A stretch of 64,000 bases of DNA from Epiperipatus broadwayi (Eukaryota > Onychophora > Udeonychophora > Euonychophora > Peripatidae): assembly GCA_028023455.1 (NCBI GenBank), contig JAQFVV010000277.1, positions 186,001-250,000 on the forward strand, read 5' to 3'. Position numbers and translations under genes: made by a program. Below are positions 35,860 to 48,342 of the stretch, piece by piece. The notes below the pieces were generated by a model, which was not told where the DNA came from, did no database searches, and saw only the letters and a program-made list of their open reading frames with translations. Numbering within the stretch: the stretch's first letter is position 1; the number at the start of each line of letters is the position of its first letter.

Positions 35860-36400
35860 TTCTATAAAGAATTCAGATTCCCAATCAACACCTATCTATC
35901 CATAAATCCCACACATTTCTTCTTCTAATTTCTCTATCTATTCCTTTTTTCAAATTCTCATTTGGACACTTTTTATTTTTCTCAGTATTATCCAGTTAAT
36001 GTTTGTTTTGGCAATCTTTCCTTAGATGTTTTCTGAGCATGTCCATACCATTCCAAATGCTTTGTGTTCATATTCATTACTTCTTGAATTCTTTTACTAC
36101 TTATTCACTCTTTCCTTAAGCTTCCTGTTGATCTTCATCAGTAATCCATTTCTGCAGTCATCGATTCTCTTTCTGTTCTTTCTAGCAATTGCCTCACTTC
36201 CATACATAATGGTTTTTCACTATTCTGTCATATATTAATCCTTTACTAATTTTTTTATATATTCTGATCCCACAATATTTCTTTTTATCATTACTATAGT
36301 TTATCTATTCGGTACATTTCTTTCCCTTATAGATTCACCTGCAGTTTCCTTGGATAGTATTCATGCCGAAGTATTTATATTGTTCACATTTCCTAATCCA
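35860..36400 (-). mobile_element. LINE 3' remnant, 'LEWYGH' type
   Basis: On the minus strand 36060-35980 reads TKHLEWYGHAQKTSKERLPK, a conserved block near the end of many arthropod and mollusc LINE polyproteins, preceded at 36380-36240 by a KYFG...-type block (counterpart of KYLG in RTE-like elements). Different family from 22478. Several stops. Confidence 0.62.
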
Positions 36401-36479
36401 TTATCCAATTTTTCTTAATGTATTCTTCCAATGCACATCCGCATAAACATATACTGGCAAAAAAATTGGTGATTTTTTA

Positions 36480-36830
36480 TATAAACATAAAGAAAGAATA
36501 TTTTTGGAACACCAAGGAGTTTATGAAATTCCATGTTTACACTCTCAAGAATCTATGTGGGTCAGTCTAATAGATGAATAAATGTCAGAATTAAGGAACA
36601 ATATAAATACTTTTAATCAAAAAATTAGCGCATCAGTTTTTACTTCCCATTTTTTAGAAATTGGTCACAAACCTGATTTTGACAATACAAAAATAATTGC
36701 TAATTTGGAAAGATATGATTTAAGAACCATGAGAGAGACAACTGAAATATTAAAGAGACCTATTGATTTAAATAAGGCTGACAAAGCACAACGTATTCCA
36801 GCTATGTGAAACCTCTCATTTTATCTAATA
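36480..36830 (+). mobile_element. Penelope-like element remnant, GIY-YIG endonuclease part
   Basis: Frame starting near 36492: LEHQGVYEIPCLHSQ (GVYEIP at 36516-36533 is the GIY-type start), a stop at 36579-36581, then MSELRNNI..., ISASVFTSHFLEIGHKPDFD, NTKIIANLERYDLRTMRETT and EILKRPIDLNK, ending at TGA 36807. The order 'GVYEIPC / H...GH..DF..T.I.A....Y..R..RE..EI.K.P..LN' is that of Penelope-like GIY-YIG domains. The usual YIG region is altered. The reverse-transcriptase domain is not seen upstream; only this end remains. Confidence 0.78.
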
Positions 36831-37345
36831 TTAACATAAAATTAATAGGTGAAAAAACTGAGGGAAATAAACATTTTGATAAGCCTCATATTGTGAATGC
36901 TGAACTACTTCAAGTTGAATCTCATTTCTCATCTTGCACTGAGCCACATTATTGTTTGAGATCTAACGATTGTTCTTTCAAAAGTTAACCTTGATAATGG
37001 CGATTGCTAGTCCATCGAAATATCGGATTGTAATGCAAAATAATACACGGTTTATTCTCAAAAATAATAATTCATCATACAACCGTGAAAACATTAAATA
37101 TAATATATATATGCATATTGTTTATTTTAAATCTCTATCTTCTGTATTCCTCTTTTAATTTTCTAGTTATATAACTGAAGCCATTACGACCTTGAATCAA
37201 AACGATGTAATATTTAATACTTGTGCTAATTATGTGGAGTAAATAAATACAGACTTTTTGATGATTAGTTTAATGCATTTTTGGTGCAATGGTTTATAAT
37301 CATGATAGTTTCATAACTAAAGTCAAGGTTCGATATAAACTAACA

Positions 37346-37692
37346 AAACATCACATGACTTACCACATGTTTTCAGTTTAAATATTTCTATTTCAGTAGT
37401 ATACTTTTCAATCTTCCTTCAACACTGAATGCAAGCTTTAGAAAGCAATGATAGTTGCTGGATAACAATAATTAATAAATCCCTATCCTGTGATTTGCTA
37501 TCCAAAACCATAAGCTAAAACTAGTCTGGGATTTGGGATAGAAAACCACAGGATCAGGATGTATTAAGGATTTTCATCTGCCAACTGTCATTGCTTTCTA
37601 AAGCTTGCATTAAGGGTCAAAAAGGTGAAAAAGAATGCTACTGAAATAGCAATATTTAAACTGAAAACATGTGATAGGTCATGTGATGTCTT
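37346..37692. mobile_element. Foldback element (347 bp), both ends AAACATCACATGAC
   Basis: Arms of about 150 bp pair, for example CACATGTTTTCAGTTTAAAT against ATTTAAACTGAAAACATGTG, and GCAAGCTTTAGAAAGCAATGA against its complement. Both termini resemble the left terminus of family D (AAACATCACATGATCAC), and the centre carries AAACTAGTCTGGGAT as in family D, so it is probably a relative. Confidence 0.78.
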
Positions 37693-37825
37693 ATTAATTA
37701 TGACACTATTAAACTATTCTATATTATCAAGGACACCTTACATCTTCCTGTGTATTCTTATTTATATATTACTTTCTCCATTTTTCAACACATTACCAAA
37801 ATTGATGATAAACCAGGCATCTCTA

Positions 37826-38280
37826 ATTGGATTCCATCTTTACTGTTAAAATGACATTGTTTTGACAACAGTTTGAGATTGTTGATTGATATTGTCTAAG
37901 TGTTGACTTGTTTTAATGATTACTTATAAACCCATTTAGCCTTGAGGATTACTACACTTATTATTTAAGTAATACTTTGGGTGCAATTTGAAAATTATAA
38001 TTGCAGTTTATAATGTTATAATTGAGTATTTATTAGTCTGTATTCAAAACAGGTTATATTTTGAAGGAGGTTTATTCAAATGTCTTAATATCAATAATTT
38101 CAATTTCTGTCGTAAAGTTGCAATCTTTAGTGTCTATATAAATATATTGGACCATAAATAAAGGTGGGATTCCACCATTATTGTTAAAAGGAGGTTGCCT
38201 TGATAACAGTTTGGGATTGTTGATTATTATTTACATCGGGATTAACTGGTTTTATTGATTAATTGTAATTACATGTTTGA
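37826..38280 (+). repeat. Two copies of dispersed repeat family H
   Basis: Copies at about 37826-37925 and 38160-38280: GATTCCA.C.TTA.TGTTAAAA, then TTGACAACAGTTTGAGATTG. The third copy is at 18499-18590. Confidence 0.6.
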
Positions 38281-38284
38281 TTAT

Positions 38285-38845
38285 TGCCATCATATAGAGT
38301 TAATTGTTAAATATCTTTAAAAAAATTCAAACTTTATTTAAACTTTACAAATACATCCAGGTATTACTAATAGCATACAAGTTAGTACATACTCAATGTT
38401 TTGAGGAGTATTTTTTTTTTCTTCTTCAGATATTGCTGGCTGGAATGGTGATAATACAAACATGGGAATCGAACTAGGAAATATTATATTCATGAAATTC
38501 TGCATTTAGGTGATTCTCTAACCACCTGACAGAAGTCACTCTAGCCAGATGACAAAGCTGAGTTAATTACATCACTTTAAATTCGTTATTTACAAATCTA
38601 AAGGTTATCAGTTCAATTCTTATGCTAGTAGTGTTATTAGTCAACATTGAAAAAGAGAATACTACTACTAAAAATATTCTATCATAATACGTGTGTTCTT
38701 ACTACAATTGAAAGTTGGAATTTTCCTAAAAACATTCATCAATTAATTCTAGATGATAGAAATAGTCCAACATATAATTACAACAATACGCCACCATCAC
38801 AAATTTTCCAAACAAACGCTGACTTCTTTAATCAGCATCTTTCTT
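38285..38845. mobile_element. Second head-to-head pair of long tRNA SINEs (family C)
   Basis: 38285-38530 is a minus copy and 38530-38845 a plus copy, joined head-to-head as at 33765-34325. The plus arm includes AAATCTAAAGGTTATCAGTT and CTAGATGATAGAAATAGTCC. Confidence 0.68.
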
Positions 38846-41800
38846 CAGCTGTATTCAGTGCATAACAATGACCTTGAAAATGTCAAAACAAAGTCCATTT
38901 TATGTTTTATTTTTCAACAAAAAGTATTGTAATATGATGATTACAGTGTACCCCACCCAAAAATCATCAAGATAGCTATTAAAAACATTGAAATCTTTCA
39001 TTCTACATAAGTGTAAATGTTAATTCTATAATTGATATTACAGATATATGTGAAAAAATATATTATATAAACAAAAGGTAAATAATTTTAAACAATCCAT
39101 CATAGAAATGCATCTACAGTATACCTCCACAGAGATCTACTGAAAAAGATGATATGAGGATCTTCCTATTCATTTTTCTTTGTTTTATTCTCTATTAATA
39201 ACAGCCAATACTAGTTCCTTGATAAATAATTGGCTTGATTGCTGATTTGTCTATGGAATAATTATCAGAAAAAATCATGTTTGCTTGAAAATTAGAAGTT
39301 CCATGGTGTTTCATTCACAGATCATTAAAACATCAGACATGTGGATGGTCAAAACAGTAGAATATGAGAATTCTTACTTATATAAATTTAAGAGATGTTA
39401 GCTCAAATCAACATGTATAATATATTTACATGATTGCCAACTTTCAGAAAAAAAATAACAAATCACTCTGCAATATGCATATATTTCAGGACTAACTTCT
39501 TTCATCAGTCACTTTGGAGATGATATTAATACTATAATAATGTCTGACTTAGAATCAGAGTGAATAATTAATTTAATGATTGTGTTTCATAAATTAACTC
39601 TTTCATATGTTGATGCCATATTGGTAGCCATTACAAGTCAGATGATTGTTACATTTGCATGGATTTTTTGTAGAACTCCAAGGCAGTTGATAAAGGAAGT
39701 TATTCTTGGAATGTAAGTATACTCCAGAGTGATTCCCAATTTTTCATGTGGTATGGTAACTGTAGGTAAATATTAAGCACGATGATCAGAGCTAACATCT
39801 ATCCAGATTTATTTGCATCTATTTCATGGTATGCTTGTCTATTTATTATAAATATATATTAAACCATAACTTGTCAATAACTGATTTCCAAATGTAATTC
39901 ACAACACAAGAAACAAAACCAATAAAATATTTATAATTATTGTCCAGGTAAAATACACTGGTCATTTTCAAAACTTATTGGATGAATCAATAAATGTTTT
40001 ACATTAAATCATCAATAGTTAAATAAAAAAATCATATCAAAATTTTGTTCAAAATGCATTGGGTTATACTGGTTAGGTTTAGTAATAATAATTCATTCTA
40101 CTAATGCAGAAGCTATCAATGGATTCTAGATAGCAATACTATATAAATATCTTCAGACTTAATAACTTTGTCAGGGAGGAACTTTAGATTTTTGCACCTA
40201 TGCATCAACAGTGGCCATTTTTATTCTTTTACATTCTTAAACTAATAGTTAAAATTAAAAACAATCCAGGAGGTTAATAATGGCTGCTGAATATTTAATG
40301 GAAATGTCATCTGAGTTCGAGGATATAGCACTAATGGCTACTGTTCATTAGTTACTCAAATTTATTATAGATGTCTCTGGAATAAATAGTATAAATTACT
40401 GTTTCTAAAAATTTATGTTAAATGTAAGATGAGAAAGCCACGAGATGTTTTAATGGTTGCATTATTTTACTTTAAAAAAGCCAGAGTTTTCTTCCCTTGT
40501 ATAAAACAATATGAAAATTTGAGCACCATCTTGAGGTAAAAGTATTAAAATTATGTATGTATAATTAGACATAAATAATGTTTTTGTTTTTTCCTCACTT
40601 TTGTAATTGTAAAGAACTTATCAAAAACTTAGAAAACAATTTTATTAGGAATGTAATTTACAAATTTACATTTAAACCTAAATTTAAAAAAGATAGGATC
40701 ACTTAATGTACATATAATTGTAGGAACAATGAATTTTCTCTTAAAATTTTACATTAACAGGCTGCCCCAACCATACAAAGTGTGCTGTGAATGATTTAAT
40801 AAAACAAACAAACAAAAAACCATGATATGATCTTAGTTTACACAATTTTTTTCAGGAGAACATATTTATTTGCAATCTATAGCAAGTATGAGTAATAAAT
40901 AAATATTAATGCTTAAGAAATGTCTTACAAGTACTGTCTGAGACATATTTTCTTCCTAGTTCTATCTTATAATCTTTATCAATAAGGAATTTTGGATTTG
41001 GATCCATTGGACTTTTTGACTTTGATTCAAAATATTAAGAAGTTTTTGAATTTCAGGCTAGGTAACTTGATATTAAAAAAAAGAAGAATAAGAACTAAAA
41101 AGGATTATAAATTCAAGTGCCACTACTTCCAGATCCCAAGATCTTCTCTTATAAAGGCCATAAGACAGAAACTTGTCAGGGAAACATAGATAGGATAGCT
41201 CTGGTTATGGTTTAATAAGCTACCATCGATTAATTACTCAAGCTTATACTAGATGGCAGAACTGTGGTAAGACCGGTGGCTGAAAAGCACTGTGCGATGT
41301 GCTGTTTTGTTGGTTTTAGTTGATGATGGAAATATAGTGGCACCAATATATTAAAATTAAAACTGCACTGGATATAACAAAACAACACTGGATATACAGG
41401 ATTAAAAATTATTTTAATGCCACTAAAAATTAAATTAAAGGATCAATAATTATTTTCATGACCATAAAAAATAAAAAATAAAAGCAGACCATTTATATGT
41501 TTTATCATGTGGAGAAACATAAATAATTAGGAAAAGAAATAACTAGAGACTGTTGAGATGTTGATTTGGAAGAGAATTGATGAGATATGCCAGAAGAAGA
41601 GAATTAAAATCCTGATTTATTCAGTAATTAGAAGAGAATTGGGCTAAACATTTATTTAAAAGTTGAGAAACCATAAAAATTCCTGCACTGGAGCAGTAAA
41701 AAGAAAGAGCATAAAAGAAGTGAATTGATAATCTAGCAGAATGATAGTAGCTACGTTTTTGAAGATGTAGATAAAAAGATAGCAATTAATTGGAGAAGTC

Positions 41801-41894
41801 AGGTTGGTGTATGGGTCCTGCAAGTCAGTAAGTAACTAATAATGATGTTAATAAACTCTATCTCCAGCTTGCCCATTTTACATCAAAGAGCATG

Positions 41895-41912
41895 TGTGTG
41901 TGTGTGTGTGTA
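41895..41912. repeat. (GT)n microsatellite
   Basis: Uninterrupted GT repeat of about nine units. No other feature nearby. Confidence 0.9.
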
Positions 41913-43123
41913 TCCATGCTTTAGTAAAAGATTTGTTGATTTTTTTTTTTTTAAGACACAACATCACAACTAATTGTAGATCAATTCATGATGATAAATG
42001 AATGTTAACTCTCAGTTAAAGAACCATATGAAAAAGTTGTATCTTTTGGATAGAAAATATGCAGACGGGGGCAATTCTAGGATACAAGTAGCAATGTTTG
42101 AAAGGATAATTCCCAAAATAACTTGGAATCTTTTCCAAGATTTTCAAACAAGTAGATTATTCTCACGTATCCAAATTATAGTAAAATATTAGCACTGAAT
42201 AAGTGATTCAATAAAGGAATATTTATTTATTTTAGTTACTCTTAGAAAAGGTATAAAAGAAGATAAACTGTCAAAATCCTCACAACTGGCAGATAATTAT
42301 TCACATAAATATTTTATCTCTATAACACCTATTATTAAAAAGAGTTAAATGGAGCTTTTATATATATAATCGAGGTCAGACGCTCAAAATGACGATATGA
42401 GATTCGAAAACAATAGTTTCATCTGATCAAACTCATTTTCTTACCTCTCTTTAACTGACAGTTGATTCAACCAATCTTATCCCCACATAGGAAAATAGTT
42501 CAATTCATTTTTTATATAATAATTAATCTTTTTTTACTTATTTGCAGAAATATATAAGTTAACACAAACATTAGTTGACAAAACAACCACTAGAGGTCTA
42601 TTTTACAAAAGACCGTCAGTCTGCCACGCTTGAGAGCGCACGCTTTAAATCCCGAAGTAGAAACATACTACTATTATTAGTTTTTAAAATTACTATTGCT
42701 AGTTTTAAGTTAAATAAATGTCGTTATTTTTTGTATAATGATTGCAAACAAATTGTCCATTACATTACAAAAAAAAATAATTTATAGAGAGAAGCCTTTC
42801 AATTAAACCTTTAAATAAATATAAGGATGGAAAAAAAAAAGGTTTTAAACATATTAAATGCAAATATAATGAGTTTCCTTTACAGTAAAGATCTCTGCAT
42901 ATAAACTAACGTTGATATATTACGATAATAAATTTTAATTAGAAATAAGAACATGTGTTTTGTATTATTTCTCTAACTCAAAGAATTAAAAAAGACCTAA
43001 AGTCCAAAAAAAGATCAAACACTCTTTTTCTAAATGGTGTAAGAATAAACTAAGAAGTGGACAGATCAATTTTAATGCCAGAAGCAACCCTTAATAATTG
43101 CGCTTTTTAAAATTATTTGGAAG

Positions 43124-43200
43124 GACCTGTAGTATAGAGATAGCACATCCGTCTATCAAACCTATGACCTGGGATTCAATCTTTTCAAGAGGCTTAAGAA
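43124..43200 (+). mobile_element. tRNA-like sequence (retroposed tRNA or SINE head)
   Basis: GGACCTGTAGTATAGAGATA followed by GCAC...TCCGTCTATCAAAC and CTGGGATTCAATC resembles a tRNA with A and B boxes (Asp/Glu-like wording of the A box). The acceptor stem does not close, so it is unlikely to be a working tRNA gene. Confidence 0.4.
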
Positions 43201-43381
43201 TATTCTCACAGAGGAAGATGGCCCAAAGCCAACCCAGTTAACTATCCTAGTCAGTAAACGGGTATTTAGCTAATTTTTATTTTATGGGTATTACATTTAT
43301 CAGTCCTGACATCTTCAGGCTTCTAAGTTTCACAATAATATTTCCAGCTGAATAATAATCGTAAACACAATATTCAAGATT

Positions 43382-43547
43382 AAAATAGGCAAAACTCTCC
43401 ATACAATAGTGTCACTCAGTGCCAGCCAAAGTAATCAATGGATGCCAGAAGGCTTGTGCATAAAATCCCCATCTAGTGCCTACTCATCCAATATCCCCAG
43501 ACTAGTTTCTGGCTTGTGGCCTTCGTTATGTGATGTTTAGTGGTTTC
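43382..43547 (-). mobile_element. Hairpin retroposon family D, single-arm copy (166 bp) with 12-bp target duplication
   Basis: Flanked by exact ATATTCAAGATT (43370-43381 and 43548-43559). Left end AAAATAGGCAAAACTCTCC, right end TTATGTGATGTTTAGTGGTTT, the two family termini in reverse orientation. Internally deleted: the second arm is missing, so this copy cannot fold, yet its termini are intact. Confidence 0.87.
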
Positions 43548-43734
43548 ATATTCAAGATTGTTGTCTTTTATGAATGTCTTTTTTTTTTTTTCTGCTTATA
43601 GATACATAAAATTTTATCAAATATTTTTTTCTCATATAAACATAGTTTTATTTATTTTAATAAATTCAAACTCAAGCAAATTGATATGTGGTAAGAAGTG
43701 ATAGTAAATATTTTTTATACATGTAAAAAATAAG

Positions 43735-44200
43735 ACTAGAACAACTCTCCACTCTAGTGCCATCTAGAGTAGGCTTGAGTAATCTGTGATAATCAGATTT
43801 GTATAAAATCATTGTCCTTAGTACTTAAATTTCCAGACTACTTTCTGCTTTTGTCCTTACTAGGAAACTTGGGAATCAAAGTTGCAACAAATGTAAACAT
43901 GCAGCAAATAACTATCTTTAATTCCATTTTATTTGTCAAGTTAAAAATTTGAAATTCAAATTCAAGTTGTTTTGATTTGAATCCAAAACTTTAGGCTGAT
44001 TTGAATTTCATAGCTTACTAAATAAAATCAAATTAAAAGTGTCACTGGAGTTTCCAACTTTGAGTCCTAAGCCTCATCAATAAAGACAAAAATTAAAAAT
44101 CAGTCCGAGAATAGGGATTGTATTTTTTTATCTGGTAATCAGTGATTATTTGAGATAACGCCAGATGGCACTAAAACAGAGAAATGTATTTTTTTTATAT
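43735..44200. mobile_element. Hairpin family D, old copy
   Basis: Left arm AACTCTCCACTCTAGTGCCA...TTTGTATAAAATC...CAAAGTTG pairs with right arm CAACTTTGAGTCC...GGGATTGTATTTTTTTATC...GCCAGATGGCACTAAAACAG, with many changes. Confidence 0.62.
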
Positions 44201-44496
44201 AATATTGTTCAATTAAGCTGGGAGTTTAACAATTTGTTGCTATACTTAAATACTTTTTTTTAATAAAATAAAAATTCATATTACATTGTGATACTAGCCA
44301 AAAAACAAAACTTTACTAAAATTATTTGCATTTATCTTTTATAAAAAAAAGTGAATTGAAAAGGAGAGTAAAAGAAACTTTGATGATGAAATATTTTGAA
44401 TCTGAGGTCATCAATCTCATAAGGACGTCTTTTGATATTAAAGAAAGTTGGGTTTTGAAGTGAATTATAGGAAGACTATTTTGTTTGGTATATATG

Positions 44497-44905
44497 TATG
44501 GAAAGCACTAAACTTTGCTCTCAGGAAAAAGTGGAGAAATCAGGAGGAACCTCATAGATAAGTGTATGAAATTTCTACTGACTGTTGCCTTTGGCAGAAT
44601 GGCTCAGTTGGTTTGAGCATTATCTTAAAATTCAATACTCAAGAATCTAGGGGTCCAGGTTCAAATCCCATGCTAGTACTGTCACTTATCAGGCCAGCAA
44701 CACCTGAAGAAGAGGGGAGACTAATACCTCTTGAAACATGCATATACTAACCTGTTTGCCGGGATATTACTAAAAGTTGAATGTATTTGGAATATTTAAA
44801 TAAAGTTAAATTTTTGGAAAGACATTTAGTACTTATATTAGATGATGGAAATAGTCCAATATAAAAATACAACTAAAACACCATCACCATAAACCTTCAG
44901 GAAAA
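44497..44905 (+). mobile_element. Long tRNA-derived SINE (family C)
   Basis: Starts with a conserved 90-nt leader (GGAAAGCACTAAACTTTGCT...), then a tRNA-like part with A box GGCTCAGTTGGTTTGAGC (44601-44618) and B box GGTTCAAATCCC (44658-44669), a hairpin CCTGAAGAAGAGG...CCTCTTGAAAC, and a body ending ATTAGATGATGGAAATAGTC, ACCATCACCATAAACCTTC. The copy at 52384-52778 has the same limits on the opposite strand. Confidence 0.8.
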
Positions 44906-46177
44906 CACATATATATGATATGTTTAGTTAAATTTCCTTGAAAAAATCTATTTGTAAATATGAAACCATGGTTGTGGAAGAATTTTGGTAAAGTTTAGTT
45001 TTTTGGCTAGCATTATAATATATGAATTTTTATTGCATTTATAATAACTAGTATAGCATTGGGCAGTATTTAATTATTATTGTTTTAATATATATTTTCT
45101 TTTTTTATTTGTTTTTATAAAATTATAAATAAAAAAATAAAGTAATCAATAAAATGAAATGATGAGAAAATAAGTTTTTGCTATTTTATATGAAGGGCAA
45201 TAGAAAAGGACACAATGTGTTATGGATCTTTTTATCAAGAGAAAAAAAGAGGAATACAATTCAGCTATCTCTAGATAAATTTATAAAGAAACTACTAATC
45301 AATAAAGTGTTATTTATGTATATGTTAAATCTCATTAAAAAGTAAATATTTAAAAAAACACTTTTTGATTTTTTTTATATTGCTCTAGTTTCTACACATA
45401 TCAGGAACCAATTGTGTAAGAAAGTTGAGGACTGCTCGTATATAAAATAATAAATATGTGTCTACCAGCATTATTTAGAAATCTAAGATTTAGACAGTTA
45501 ATAGACATAAAATATAGATATTAAAGTCACACAGCAAAGTATGTAGAGATATACAATGGGATCATCAAAGAAGAAGTGAAAATTAAACCCACAAACAGAT
45601 ATCACTGACATAATTAAAAAATTAAGAGCCTGCAGTCATGTTATTTGAAAAGATGACAGATATATATAATTGAAGTTTTAAGTTGAAATCGAAGAAACTG
45701 TAAAATATCCAGGAAGAGGCAATATGTCAGATGAATGGATAACCTTTTAATTGATGAAAACATTTCCATTGTTCTCCCTGGTGGCAATTTTTATAAGTAT
45801 TCAATATTTGATTTTACTATTAAGCCTTTATTTTGTATTAGAATTTAATAAATTGGACTTTGTTTATAGAATTATAAGATTATAAACAATAACATTTAAA
45901 AAATCATATTTGAACTTTGTAAATATAGGATAAATAATAATAATAAAGTGAAATACATAATGAGAATAATGAATTTTTTTCTGATTGGACAATATAAAGA
46001 AAGCAAGTACAGCTAGTGAAAACAGAAAATTAATAAAATCTTTGTTGAAAAAACTTTATTTTTAAGCTATAAATGAATAAGTGTAAACCCATTATAGATC
46101 AATCAAATTCTATTTTAAAATTACATTTATAATTTTTGGAATACAGAAGAGTGACAAATTATATAATATCTAATTAA

Positions 46178-46333
46178 TATATAAGGGATTCAAACTCAGA
46201 CTTTCACATGATCCTTAACTCTCCATGCCATCACATATTGCTGGCATGGAGAGTTGAGGGTTGTGTGAAAGTCTGAGGTTGAATCCCTCATATGTTACAT
46301 TATATATGTGCAGGTGTAAGCCTGTACAGTGTA
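46178..46333. mobile_element. Hairpin retroposon family E (156 bp) with 15-bp target duplication
   Basis: Exact direct repeats ATAATATCTAATTAA at 46163-46177 and 46334-46348. Arms AGGGATTCAAACTCAGACTT...AACTCTCCATGCC and GGCATGGAGAGTT...AAGTCTGAGGTTGAATCCCT pair almost throughout with a 12-nt loop; an unpaired tail of about 40 nt remains at the right. The arms carry a B-box-like GGTTGAATCCC, linking it to tRNA-type family E. Confidence 0.87.
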
Positions 46334-46910
46334 ATAATATCTAATTAAACAACTTCAATTACATATTATCCAAAAAAAATGTAAACAAACAAAAATGTAA
46401 ATTAAAAAACAAAAAAAAAAACTATTAAAATTCATAATTTTATATTCAAACAGCCATTTTTTTCCCCCTGAGTTCTGTACACAATTATATATATTAATAA
46501 TTTCTTTCCGTTTGTGTTAAAAGCACATACATTTTAGTCTTTCTTTATTGTCATTCCCGAATTTGATTTTTCTTGCTTCAGTGAGTGCAAGAGTGAACAC
46601 ACACTTAGTACAATGTAAGTAAATGTGTCTCTCCAAATTTTTTTATTAATAATTATATTATTTAAAATTAAGTTTATACACAGATATAAAAGAGTGTTTG
46701 TGTTATATATGTGCATGCTGAAAAGTACTGTGCATTTGAGGTTCAATAAACTATTTTATTCTATTCAATGTTTTTTAACAAAAGATGAGCCATTATATAC
46801 TATAAACATTGAATGTGAGAGGGGCTTGGAACAAAATACAGCATAATTTGTGCCTCCACTATATCAAAAACACTGTGGATTACTGAGTTTAAAAGTATTT
46901 AAAAAAGATT

Positions 46911-47150
46911 AAACAGGCAAAACTCTCCATACAGTAGTGCCACCCTGTCTCAACCAGAATAATCAATGGATGCCAGAAGGCTTGTGCATAAAATGCCCAT
47001 GCTAGTGCCTATTCCTTCAATATCCCCAAACTAGTTTCTGGCATCCATTGATTACTCTGGTTGGCACAGGGTGGCACTACTGTATGGAGAGTTTTGTCTG
47101 TTTAATAACAGTTATGTGCTAGCATAAGATATGGTAATCATGTGATGTTT
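46911..47150 (-). mobile_element. Hairpin retroposon family D (240 bp) with 16-17-bp target duplication
   Basis: Flanks AGTATTTAAAAAAGATT (46894-46910) and AGTATTTAAAAAGATT (47151-47166). Arms AAACAGGCAAAACTCTCC...GTAATCAATGGATGCCAG against CTGGCATCCATTGATTAC...GGAGAGTTTTGTCTGTTT pair over about 70 bp; the right side has the family's single-sided extension ending CATGTGATGTTT. Confidence 0.87.
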
Positions 47151-48240
47151 AGTATTTAAAAAGATTTTAATAATCTTACTGCTGTAACCTTTAGTTTTTC
47201 ATTACATTTAAATTTCTTAATTTATATTTTTAAAAGTAAAACATATACAAATAAAATTAAACTGTAATCATGTTCATTTTTGTTTTTAAATAATTATTCT
47301 GTACATCAACATTTAAACAAACTATGAAAACAAGACAATTTTTTTTTCAGAGCAGTAAAAAAATACTTGAGTGTATAATCATCTTTGCAATTGATTATTC
47401 CAATCAGCATCTTATAAGTGAGGGTTGGATCCTTCTTGGTTAATTTTGGCTGCAGACTTCTCCCTTTAGATTTTTTTAAATTAAAAAAAATTAATACAGT
47501 TCCTTTCAGTGTTCTCCCAAAGATCTCTAAATAAAATACTTTGTAATTAATATGATCTTGTAGTTGCATATTTAAAAATAAATACAGACATTTTATTTTG
47601 TCTCTGTTAGTTTTCATTTCCTCAGTGATAAGTACTACAGAGCTTCATCAAATAGATAGATTGTGCACTATATAACTACTGAAGATTTAAAAAAAAAATT
47701 TCCATATTTTATTTTCAAATGTGTCTACTTTCTAGCATCTTTATTTTACAACTTTTTACATTTCTAGATTAACTTGAAGAGAAAAATAGTAGTCCTTATA
47801 TTAAACATATTTTAATGAAGAATATAAAGTTCAAAATGCTTTTTCATTTTGTGGATTCACCAAAATGATGTATCTAAGTGTCTTTAGAACAAAAAAAACT
47901 GAACTCAGGTTTGTTTTATTTAATATGAATGCCTTTTTTATTATTTTCAACCAATAAAATAACAGAATCCTAGCAACTGCTCTATTAAGAATATCATGTT
48001 TATAAAGTACTTTACAAAACTAGTCCATAGAATTATTTTGTAACCTGATGCAAAACAAACTAAATATTGCCCCTCCCCCCTTTATAAAGGTTTCTTGAAA
48101 AAATTATATCAAATAAAAAAATTACAAAAAAATTTACATTCAATATTCTATGTGATACAATTAATTAAATTATTTATAATGCACAAAATGAAGTATAAAG
48201 TATCACTAATAAATAAATAAATAATCGAAATGTTTATTGT

Positions 48241-48342
48241 TCAAGAGTTCATAAGAAGATCGAGCACTGGAAATGATAGAACTGGACCATAGTTCACTGA
48301 CCTTATATTCTAGCATCTGCTACTCTACCACTGTCCCAAACT
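48241..48342 (-). mobile_element. tRNA-derived SINE (family B)
   Basis: Minus strand: TTTGGGACAGTGGTAGAGTA, GCAGATGCTAGAATATAAGG, GGTCCAGTTCTATCATTTCC, ending GATCTTCTTATGAACTCTTG. The clearest family-B copy; the A-box region is well kept. Confidence 0.65.
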
